From an uncultured Flavobacteriales bacterium (GTDB lineage: Bacteria > Bacteroidota > Bacteroidia > Flavobacteriales_D > Parvicellaceae), in contig CALSRM010000003.1 in the NCBI GenBank assembly GCA_943788755.1, forward strand, positions 744,001-808,000: a stretch of 64,000 bases of DNA, read 5' to 3'. The notes under the pieces are model-generated. The model worked only from the letters and a program-made list of their open reading frames with translations. It had not been told where the DNA came from and did not search any database. Position numbers and translations under genes: made by a program. This document shows, one piece after another, positions 58,042-64,000 of this stretch. How positions within the stretch are numbered: position 1 is the stretch's first letter; every line of letters starts with the position of its first letter.

Positions 58042-59379
58042 ATGTTTAAAAAGATATTAATTGCTAATAGAGGCGAAATAGCATTGCGTATTATTCGTAC
58101 TTGTAAAGAAATGGAGATTAAAACGGTTGCTGTATACTCTTCTGCAGATGCGGATAGCCTGCATGTCCGTTTCGCTGATGAAGCTGTATGTATTGGTCCA
58201 GCTTCTAGCGCCGAATCATACTTAAAAATCCCTAATATTATTGCCGCTGCAGAAATCACAAATGCAGATGCAATTCATCCAGGGTATGGGTTTTTAAGTG
58301 AAAACGCTGGCTTTTCTAGAATTTGTCAAGAGCACAATATTAAATTTATTGGAGCACTTCCTGAACAAATTGAAGGAATGGGAGATAAAGCAAATGCAAA
58401 AGCTACCATGCTTAAAGCAAAAGTTCCCTGTGTTCCAGGATCAAAAGGATTGTTAAAGAATTTAGCGGATTGCCTTAAAACAGCTGAAAAAATCGGATAT
58501 CCTATTATGTTAAAAGCTACCGCTGGTGGTGGTGGAAAAGGCATGCGATTATGCTGGGATGCTGAAGAGTGCGAAGATGGCTGGCATAGTGCACGAGCAG
58601 AATCTGCTGCCGCTTTTGGAAACGATGGAATGTATATGGAAAAATTCATTGAGGAACCGCGTCATATTGAAATACAGATAGCAGCAGATCAATTCGGTAC
58701 GGTTTGTCACTTATCTGAAAGAGATTGTTCAATTCAAAGACGTCATCAGAAATTAGTTGAAGAAACGCCTTCTCCCTTTATCACTGATAAACTTCGAAAA
58801 TCTATGGGAGATGCTGCAAAAAAAGCAGCACTTGCAGTTAATTATGAAGGTGTTGGAACAGTTGAGTTTTTAGTAGATAAACACCGAAAATTCTACTTTA
58901 TGGAAATGAATACGCGTATCCAAGTAGAGCATACAATTACAGAAGAAGTAATAAATAGAGATTTGGTTAAAGAGCAGATTAGAATTGCCAGCGGTGAGAA
59001 AATTTCTGGAAAAGACTATTTTCCTCAAGCTCATTCTATTCAATGTAGGATAAATGCAGAAGATCCACATAACAATTTTATGCCAAGTCCGGGTAAAATT
59101 ACTTCTTATCATTCTCCGGGGGGTCATGGAATCAGAATTGATACACATGTATATGCAAACTATATGATTTCTCCTCATTATGATTCTATGATGTCGAAGT
59201 TGATTACCGTTGCTCAAACGCGCGATGAAGCGATTACTAAAATGAAAAGAGCTTTAGATGAGTATATAATTGAAGGAGTGAAAACAACAATACCATTTCA
59301 CCAACAGTTGATGGAAAACGAGAAATTTAACGAGGGAGATTTTACGACTGATTTCATGAATACATTCGAAATGAAGTAA
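58042..59379 (+). CDS. accC: Biotin carboxylase subunit of acetyl-CoA carboxylase
   Basis: The 445-aa enzyme carboxylates biotin on AccB using ATP and bicarbonate. It begins [20 protein letters not shown]. It has the ATP-grasp glycine loop [13 protein letters not shown], the active-site stretch [20 protein letters not shown], and the C-terminal biotin-carboxylase domain ([20 protein letters not shown]). The length is typical. Together with accB it forms the first half-reaction of fatty-acid synthesis, consistent with plsX and fabH upstream. A hairpin terminator follows 21 bp after the stop. Confidence 0.97.
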   Translation: MFKKILIANRGEIALRIIRTCKEMEIKTVAVYSSADADSLHVRFADEAVCIGPASSAESYLKIPNIIAAAEITNADAIHPGYGFLSENAGFSRICQEHNIKFIGALPEQIEGMGDKANAKATMLKAKVPCVPGSKGLLKNLADCLKTAEKIGYPIMLKATAGGGGKGMRLCWDAEECEDGWHSARAESAAAFGNDGMYMEKFIEEPRHIEIQIAADQFGTVCHLSERDCSIQRRHQKLVEETPSPFITDKLRKSMGDAAKKAALAVNYEGVGTVEFLVDKHRKFYFMEMNTRIQVEHTITEEVINRDLVKEQIRIASGEKISGKDYFPQAHSIQCRINAEDPHNNFMPSPGKITSYHSPGGHGIRIDTHVYANYMISPHYDSMMSKLITVAQTRDEAITKMKRALDEYIIEGVKTTIPFHQQLMENEKFNEGDFTTDFMNTFEMK

Positions 59380-59400
59380 GAAAAAATACATCTACATTTT

Positions 59401-59448
59401 AAAAGGTCATTCCTTTCGAGAACTATCGGAAGATTGACCTTTTTTGTT
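59401..59448 (+). terminator. Rho-independent terminator after accC
   Basis: The arms aaaaggtca (59401-59409) and tgacctttt (59435-59443) pair over 9 bp, with a partly paired interior and a following TTTTTT run. It lies 21 bp after the accC stop. Confidence 0.75.
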
Positions 59449-59453
59449 TTACT

Positions 59454-59485
59454 GTTGTGTGGAGCCAAAATTCGTGTTATATTTG
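59454..59485 (+). promoter_or_regulatory. Promoter TTG-N21-TATATTTG
   Basis: TTG (59454-59456) and the exact -7 match TATATTTG (59478-59485) have a 21-bp spacer, a good Bacteroidota promoter. It lies downstream of the accC terminator and 35 bp before the TTG start at 59521, supporting that start over the earlier ATG at 59434. Confidence 0.65.
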
Positions 59486-59520
59486 TTTTACACGCAGTTA
59501 TTGAGTTAAAGAGTAATTAT

Positions 59521-60681
59521 TTGAAAAAGATTGAGCAACATATTTTTGAGCTACTATTTCAGCATGATTGTGTGATTCTGTCTGATTTTGGTGGCTTTGT
59601 AGCTAATTATGTTTCTGCAAAAGTGGATCACTCCACCCAGCGTATTTTCCCTCCAGCCAAGACAGTAATTTTTAACAAATATTTAACGAATAATGATGGA
59701 CTGCTTGCGCATAAAATAATTGCAACGGATAGCCTTAGCTATGAAGAAGCTCTTATTGATATTTCCAAGTTTGTTGGTGAGATTAAATTAGCTTTATCTA
59801 TCTCGAAACGATTTGAAATTGATAAAGTTGGGGTTCTTTTTGTAGATCCAGATAATAATATTTGCTTTAAGCCTAGTTCAAGCAATTTTTTGATAAATTC
59901 ATTTGGATTACCAATCGTAAAAGCGATTCCACTTGAAAGAGAGAAAGAATCTATTTCTGAATTACCAGTTAAAGAGAAGAAGGTTAAGCCATTAGAAATT
60001 ATTCATGAAAAGGATAAATTACAACCTATTCAAAAGGAAGATGAGGTAATACCAATTTCTGCTGCAGGGAATTCTGTAAGTCGCAGGAATTATTGGTGGG
60101 TAGCAGCAGCTTTAATTCCAATAGTATTTTATTCTGCCTGGATTCCTATGAAAACAGATTTATTAACTGGAGGAGATAATTTTCAGTATTCAGATTTGAA
60201 TCCATTTACGTATAGTAAAACAAAGACTACTGCTTATCATAAGCGAGAGTTGATCAATATATCTTCAGAAGAGAAAGAGGTAATATCTGAGGTGTCGCTT
60301 AGCGAGGCTTTAATTGATGATATCTATGCAGAGAATGGACTAAATGATTCGATTGAGCTTGTAACTGTTCCATTAGAAGAAACTAAAGACATTTTTGTTG
60401 CGGATACAACATTTGTAGAAAAAGAAATATATACGAGTATGGAACCTATTCCTTTGGAAACGGGGTATTTTGTAATAGGAGGTTGTTTTGGAAAAAAAGC
60501 AAATGCTGATAAGTTAGTTAAGAAATTTGTCGATAAAGGATATAAGGCAATAATTGTAGATCAAAATAAAGGACTCCATCGCGTTTCCTTTGGGAAATAT
60601 AGTTCTCGTAAGGAAGCTAAGAAAGCAAAGGAAGTAATTAAGCAAGAAGAAGAGCTTTCTGCCTGGGTATTAAAAAAGTAA
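59521..60681 (+). CDS. HU-CCDC81 and SPOR domain membrane protein
   Basis: From TTG 59521 the protein is 386 aa. The N-terminal ~150 residues match the bacterial HU-CCDC81 double domain (IEQHIFELLFQHDCVILSDF followed by GGFVANY, later FEIDKVGVLFVDPDNN). A linker, one TM helix (YWWVAAALIPIVFYSAWIPM), an acidic periplasmic stretch and a C-terminal SPOR domain (GYFVIGGCFGKKANADKLVK, then LHRVSFGKYSSRKEAKKA) follow. SPOR domains bind denuded septal peptidoglycan, so a role at division sites is likely. This architecture is a Bacteroidota signature. The ATG at 59434 is rejected because it lies inside the accC terminator and upstream of the promoter. Confidence 0.88.
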   Translation: MKKIEQHIFELLFQHDCVILSDFGGFVANYVSAKVDHSTQRIFPPAKTVIFNKYLTNNDGLLAHKIIATDSLSYEEALIDISKFVGEIKLALSISKRFEIDKVGVLFVDPDNNICFKPSSSNFLINSFGLPIVKAIPLEREKESISELPVKEKKVKPLEIIHEKDKLQPIQKEDEVIPISAAGNSVSRRNYWWVAAALIPIVFYSAWIPMKTDLLTGGDNFQYSDLNPFTYSKTKTTAYHKRELINISSEEKEVISEVSLSEALIDDIYAENGLNDSIELVTVPLEETKDIFVADTTFVEKEIYTSMEPIPLETGYFVIGGCFGKKANADKLVKKFVDKGYKAIIVDQNKGLHRVSFGKYSSRKEAKKAKEVIKQEEELSAWVLKK

Positions 60682-60683
60682 TT

Positions 60684-60757
60684 GGCTCCGTAGTTCAACT
60701 GGATAGAATTCCTGACTTCGGATCAGGCGGTTGCAGGTTCGAATCCTGCCGGGGTCA
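60684..60757 (+). tRNA. tRNA-Arg, anticodon TCG
   Basis: The 74-nt cloverleaf is complete. The acceptor arms ggctccg and cggggtc pair with two G-U pairs. The anticodon stem cctga/tcagg encloses loop cttcgga, so the anticodon is TCG (60718-60720). The T arm gcagg-ttcgaat-cctgc is perfect. CCA is not encoded. It lies 2 bp after the preceding gene's stop and is followed by a terminator. Confidence 0.95.
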
Positions 60758-60760
60758 CGA

Positions 60761-60792
60761 AAAAAGCTCAACACATAGTGTTGGGCTTTTTT
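60761..60792 (+). terminator. Rho-independent terminator after tRNA-Arg
   Basis: The stem aaaaagctcaacac / gtgttgggcttttt (one G-U pair) with a 3-nt loop is followed by TTTTTTATTTT. It begins 4 bp after the tRNA. Confidence 0.88.
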
Positions 60793-60967
60793 ATTTTAGA
60801 GCAAATATGAGCTATGCTCATGTGAAGTGATAAAAGAAAAAAGCCAGTACATGCGGATGCATGTGAGCTTTATGCTCGAGCATAACAACTATTTCGAAAA
60901 GGATCATTAGCGATAGCGAGATAATCCTGCTGCAGGCAGGCGTAAAGTGTTTTGCTTTTCATATTAA
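60793..60967. repeat. Hairpin-rich intergenic spacer, possible dispersed repeat
   Basis: There is no gene here. Three inverted repeats sit close together: acatgc-4-gcatgt (60849-60864), the 16-bp palindrome ttatgctcgagcataa (60870-60885), and cctgc-5-gcagg near 60928-60942. The latter two flank a run with agcgatagcgag. The composition differs from its neighbours and resembles REP-like intergenic elements, but only one copy is in the window. Confidence 0.4.
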
Positions 60968-61924
60968 TTACTTGGGCGGATTTAAACTCGACTCGATGTC
61001 GATTTGAATAGCCTGAAGGAGAAATTGAGTTCCTAATATTAATGGCAGAACTGCAAGCATTACTGTTCCTGCTGAAGCCAAAAGATTATGGTCTATATGC
61101 CACCACCATTGATATATTCCAAAACTTAACCCCCATAACCAAAGCGGTAATCCAAAAATCAAATAAATAGATGCCATATTGAAGTCGTAAATATAGTACT
61201 TCAGGAAGATTCGTTTCGAAAATCCCTTTATTAGGTAAAAAGGAAATTGAAAAAGGGTTCTTGTAATTGAAAGAGAGCTTTCCTCGTCATCATAGAGGGC
61301 AGGAATAGGAACATCTTTTACAATGCACCTCTGAAAATTCAGATTAATGAGCATGTCTGATTCAAAAAAATAACGTTCAGAAAGCTTTTCTAAATTTATA
61401 TTATTTAATGCAGCTCCACTAATTGCGGTGTAGCCGTTTGTAGGATCCATGATATTCCAAAATCCTGAAACAGCCTTTAAGACAAAAGACAAAATACTAT
61501 TTCCAATCAATCTGATTTTTGGCATCTTGCGAAGCATTTTAAAATCTACAAAACGATTCCCTTTCGCATAGTCCGCCTCTCCCGCAAGTATTGGAGCAAT
61601 AAGTTTTGGAAGGTAATCTAGATTCATTTGTCCGTCTCCATCAACTTTAACCACAACATCACACCCTAGCTCCAACGCTCTTTTGTATCCAGTAACTACA
61701 GCTCCGCCAACCCCCTTGTTTTTCTCATGAAAAATAACTTCTAAATTCTGAATTGAGTTATATTCTTGAGATTCTATAAAAGTACCTGACTCTTCTGGAC
61801 AACAATCATCAACCACAATAACATAACTCACAAAGTCTTGAATAGAATTCAATACTTGAGATATCTTATTTTTCACCCGGTAAGCCGGAATAACAACCGC
61901 AATTTTATTATCTTGATACTTCAT
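60968..61924 (-). CDS. Family 2 glycosyltransferase with C-terminal membrane helices (DPM1/GtrB-like)
   Basis: The 318-aa protein has an N-terminal GT-A domain: VVIPAYRVKNKISQVLNSI, the nucleotide-binding VVDDCCPE, NKGVGGAVVTGYKRALELG and the metal-binding DGDGQM. An aromatic acceptor region follows (DPTNGYTAISG, RYFFESDMLINL). Two TM segments lie near the C-terminus (MASIYLIFGLPLWLWGLSFG and VMLAVLPLILGTQFLLQAI). Such enzymes move a sugar from a nucleotide donor to a polyprenyl-phosphate carrier. The donor is unknown. The gene stands alone on the minus strand and faces the tRNA terminator. Confidence 0.9.
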   Translation of the reverse strand: MKYQDNKIAVVIPAYRVKNKISQVLNSIQDFVSYVIVVDDCCPEESGTFIESQEYNSIQNLEVIFHEKNKGVGGAVVTGYKRALELGCDVVVKVDGDGQMNLDYLPKLIAPILAGEADYAKGNRFVDFKMLRKMPKIRLIGNSILSFVLKAVSGFWNIMDPTNGYTAISGAALNNINLEKLSERYFFESDMLINLNFQRCIVKDVPIPALYDDEESSLSITRTLFQFPFYLIKGFSKRIFLKYYIYDFNMASIYLIFGLPLWLWGLSFGIYQWWWHIDHNLLASAGTVMLAVLPLILGTQFLLQAIQIDIESSLNPPK

Positions 61925-62086
61925 TTGATGGGACGAATATAGGACAATTAATCGTGTTGGGAATGTTTTCTTTTATCATTCATTAAGTGCACGCACTGAT
62001 TAAATTTTGATTTTTAACGTAGTGAAATAGAATATTAGACTCTGATAATCATAAACTTGTAAGTGTTCTAAAATTCTCCAAAAAGT

Positions 62087-62487
62087 TTGAACTATCACTA
62101 GCAATCTCCATTAATACCGTCCAATACCTTGATTTATAGTATTGAAGTAGTGCCGCCAGTATTTGTACCTCTACGAAGGCACAGGATCATAATTCAACGC
62201 GATCGAATAGAGCCAATATAAATGAGGGAGGAGGTCAAGGTCAAAGTATATTGCAACAGCCAAACAGCAAATTATCAATCTACCCCAGCCCAACATCCGA
62301 CCAAATAACCATAGATATAAAGGGTTATAGCGGAGGTGTTAATGTTGCTGTGTACGACGTACAAGGAAGGTTATTAGAAACCACCCCAAACACCATTGTA
62401 TCTCTTAAAAAACACGCCAAGGGAATCTATGTTCTTAAGGTAAGTTATAGCGATGTAAATGAAATGGTTAGGGTAGTGAGGGAGTAA
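62087..62487 (+). pseudogene. Decayed 3' remnant of a TRSNR-module T9SS cargo gene
   Basis: An intact type A sorting domain (KLSIYPSPTSDQITIDIKGY, VAVYDVQGRLLE, KGIYVLKVSYSDVNEMVRVV) ends at 62487. Directly upstream in the same frame, from 62161, is ICTSTKAQDHNSTRSNRANI, the family motif. Before that the homology continues in another frame (SNTLIYSIEVVPPV, 62120-62161), showing a frameshift, with in-frame stops further upstream (TAG at 62099). No signal peptide, Fn3 module or repeats remain. An ORF of 78 codons from TTG 62251 is only the tail. It is a fragment of a sixth family member, separated from the main locus by about 19 kb. Confidence 0.8.
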
Positions 62488-62620
62488 TTGTTTTTTAAAT
62501 ATCGTATTTAGAGAACATTATTTTATTAATGTCAATTTCTTAATCGCTATTAGTTGCAAATGTTGTTCATCTAGATCGAACAGTTCTGCTTTTCTGTTTC
62601 ATTAAATTGATTGGGAAACA

Positions 62621-62785
62621 TTATTTCCAATTGTTGATTTCTTCTAGCTCCAAAACCGTAATCAAACTTTGGTCAAATTTTGCTAAACAAGATTTGAGCA
62701 AAGTATTTCCGGATCCAATAGTTAGGTGACCAGTGGGTGACGCATATATTGCTTGTGAATTGCTACATGGTTTAATTATTAGCAT
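62621..62785 (-). CDS. Possible 54-aa ORF, may be chance or a remnant
   Basis: The minus strand is open from ATG (62785) to TAA (62621-62623). It encodes a peptide with QAIYASPTGHLTIGSG, then LLKSCLAKFDQSLITVLELE and EEINNWK. The composition looks protein-like, but there is no recognised family or signal peptide, and the ATG lies inside the inverted repeat at 62775-62801. Confidence 0.22.
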   Translation of the reverse strand: MLIIKPCSNSQAIYASPTGHLTIGSGNTLLKSCLAKFDQSLITVLELEEINNWK

Positions 62786-62801
62786 GTAACATGCTAATAA
62801 T
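62775..62801. promoter_or_regulatory. Perfect 12-bp inverted repeat, candidate operator
   Basis: attattagcatg and catgctaataat are separated by taa. The repeat lies 31 bp upstream of the -33 box of the lipoprotein promoter and has no T tract, so it is more likely a dimeric regulator site than a terminator. Confidence 0.45.
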
Positions 62802-62832
62802 GTTAGGTGTTAAAATAATCGCAATAAAAACA

Positions 62833-62862
62833 TTGCAAATGTTATTTATAGTATTATTTTTG
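62833..62862 (+). promoter_or_regulatory. Promoter TTG-N19-TATTTTTG
   Basis: TTG at 62833-62835 and the exact -7 match TATTTTTG at 62855-62862 have a 19-bp spacer, the best Bacteroidota promoter match in the window. Transcription should begin near 62869, 14 bp before the ATG at 62883. Confidence 0.7.
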
Positions 62863-62882
62863 ACGAAAATTAAAAAAAAGTT

Positions 62883-63848
62883 ATGAAAAAGAAAATTTTC
62901 TCGACTATGGCAATTGCTGCAATAGTTTTTACAGCATGTAAAAAAGAAGAGCCTGCAACTGTAGAGTTGGAAGAGGCGGTTATTACCGGTAATGTTTGGG
63001 CTGATTTAGATCAGACTAATGATATTCAAAATGGAGTATACATTGAGGGGTTAAATCCTGAGGGTGTTAGCGGAATGCAAGTTTCTGTTGAAATCGATAC
63101 TAGGGATTTAGATCACAGTCCAGATAATACTTATGACTATGAAGTAAGAACGTTTACTGCAGTTACAAATGCAGCTGGAGACTATACGTTAACACTTCCA
63201 GCTCCGGATAAGGCTTTTAATCTTTCGGTGAATATCAAATTTCAAGATATCTACACAACTAAAACTATTTTAGCTGAAGACGGATCAACCCTTTCGGAAG
63301 CAGTTGAAGTAACATTGGGCGATAAGTCAGCTTTAATTTATGCAGGTGCAACTGTTGCTCTAAAGAACGAAGCTTCTGTTAGTACTGTAAACACAAATGC
63401 TGAGAATTACGGAACGGCAACACTAAGAGGTAATATCTATGCTGACTGGAATCAAGGGGTTTTTGCAGATTGTAATACGCCTTACCCATGTCAAGAGTTA
63501 TGTGATGTTTCTTCTCCATTTTCGGGATTAACGTTAATGTGGGCTTATTATGATGGACCGCATGGTGAAGGAGAAAACATCTGGAGTCCGGTTACATTAG
63601 CTTCTGATGGTTCTTATGAAATTGTGGTTACTACAGAAGGTGTTGGTGAATCTGCTGTTGGAATTAACTTTGGCTTTGCTGATTTTATATCCACTAGAAA
63701 TGGAACGAACGTTGCTCAAACTGCAGATTCTACTTATAACTGTATCTGGAAAATAGGCGGTTTTGAGGGAGAAAGCTACGGTCCACTTGAGTCAGGAGAT
63801 ATCAAAATTTATGATGTTGACTACTCTATCTTTTACCAAGACCTTTAA
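62883..63848 (+). CDS. Lipoprotein of unknown function
   Basis: The 321-aa protein has a lipoprotein signal (MKKKIFSTMAIAAIVFTACK, lipidated Cys19). The mature part is acidic and beta-rich, with two similar segments: AVITGNVWADLDQTNDIQNG followed by a carboxypeptidase-regulatory-like stretch (NAAGDYTLTLPAP), and ATLRGNIYADWNQGVFADCN followed by SDGSYEIVV. This suggests two related prealbumin-like domains, each beginning G(N)xxADxxQ. Cysteines cluster around 197-208. I know no function for it. It has its own promoter and an upstream inverted repeat, and lies 50 bp before another secreted-protein gene. Confidence 0.82.
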   Translation: MKKKIFSTMAIAAIVFTACKKEEPATVELEEAVITGNVWADLDQTNDIQNGVYIEGLNPEGVSGMQVSVEIDTRDLDHSPDNTYDYEVRTFTAVTNAAGDYTLTLPAPDKAFNLSVNIKFQDIYTTKTILAEDGSTLSEAVEVTLGDKSALIYAGATVALKNEASVSTVNTNAENYGTATLRGNIYADWNQGVFADCNTPYPCQELCDVSSPFSGLTLMWAYYDGPHGEGENIWSPVTLASDGSYEIVVTTEGVGESAVGINFGFADFISTRNGTNVAQTADSTYNCIWKIGGFEGESYGPLESGDIKIYDVDYSIFYQDL

Positions 63849-63898
63849 TCGTTTAAGTTTTACGATTTAGATTAGTACAAATTAAAACGACTTAAAAG

Positions 63899-64000
63899 AT
63901 GAAAAAAATATTAATTATTGCCTTAGGTTTAGGTTTTGCCAGTTTGGTAAACGCCCAAACCGATGAGCAAACAGAAGAAAAAAACGTTAATCAGGGTAAT
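63899..64000 (+). CDS. 5' fragment of a secreted-protein gene (runs off the window)
   Basis: ATG at 63899 opens a frame still open at the window end (34 codons). It encodes a signal peptide (KILIIALGLGFASLVNAQ) followed by an acidic Thr/Glu-rich mature start (TDEQTEEKNV). The product cannot be named. It lies 50 bp after the lipoprotein gene with no terminator between, so the two are probably co-transcribed. Confidence 0.7.
   Translation, partial: MKKILIIALGLGFASLVNAQTDEQTEEKNVNQGN

Larger units (their letters stand above)
62488..62882. other. 395-bp gap with regulatory signals and a possible small minus-strand ORF
   Basis: No confident gene is seen. The left part is featureless AT-rich sequence. 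The right 120 bp hold a perfect inverted repeat and a promoter, listed separately. A 54-codon minus-strand frame, also listed separately, reads like protein but has no recognised homologue. Confidence 0.5.

Noticed and set aside
59434-59520. ATG at 59434 as the start of the HU/SPOR gene
   Set aside because: It lies in the accC terminator and upstream of an exact promoter; homology begins at the TTG at 59521.
60684-62487. Integrated element at tRNA-Arg
   Set aside because: No integrase, no repeat of the tRNA 3' end, and the flanking genes look chromosomal; the remnant at 62.1 kb is a family fossil, not a mobile gene.

Overview
The window is AT-rich Bacteroidota DNA, most likely from a gliding or surface-associated member of the Flavobacteriales. 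Four things point there: SprB-type adhesin repeats; C-terminal sorting signals of the type IX secretion system (T9SS), one of type B and several of type A; PorP/SprF and PorW/SprE homologues; and promoters with the Bacteroidota -7 element TAnnTTTG in place of Shine-Dalgarno-led starts. The genus cannot be fixed from the sequence alone.

Layout. (1) 1-16.6 kb: the 3' 5217 codons of a giant SprB-repeat adhesin, open through the left edge, followed 10 bp later by a PorP/SprF-family outer-membrane partner. (2) 16.6-21.3 kb: an NtrY-like sensor kinase, RecO and a TonB-dependent receptor in close tandem. (3) 21.4-43.4 kb: a run of T9SS cargo genes. It contains a small secreted protein, a membrane sensor ending in a SpoIIE/PP2C phosphatase, and four large multidomain surface proteins in a tightly spaced operon (25802-43419) that ends at a strong terminator. 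One of the four (30705-37152) is split by a single frameshift. All of the secreted proteins except the sensor and the giant adhesin share a paired Fn3-like module that ends in KAQDHN(T/S)TRSNR just before the sorting domain. A decayed copy of that module lies at 62.1-62.5 kb. (4) 43.5-47.9 kb: a small lipoprotein; an aldehyde dehydrogenase of the 2-aminomuconate-semialdehyde type and a RidA-type 2-aminomuconate deaminase, which would act consecutively in 3-hydroxyanthranilate/kynurenine breakdown; and between them an odd OmpA protein with a phosphatase-like domain. (5) 47.9-53.0 kb, minus strand: PorW/SprE, a small unknown, bactofilin, two AtpZ-like small membrane proteins, another membrane protein and a double-domain UspA. 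(6) 53.2-60.7 kb: an M23 peptidase, a YqaA-like membrane protein, then the lipid-precursor block DUF177-rpmF-plsX-fabH-accB-accC, and an HU/SPOR-domain protein. (7) 60.7-64 kb: tRNA-Arg(TCG), a hairpin-rich spacer, a GT2 glycosyltransferase, the adhesin remnant, a lipoprotein and the start of another secreted protein.

The genes combine into a cell-surface theme: T9SS machinery (PorW, PorP/SprF) together with its giant and modular cargo. The most striking feature is that the cargo genes exchange sequence. A 536-bp block is identical between two genes 27.5 kb apart, a 1.49-kb block is shared by adjacent genes with about five differences by eye, and the giant gene holds 14 near-identical 79-residue repeats. 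This looks like an actively homogenising, modular adhesin locus. That last step is inference.
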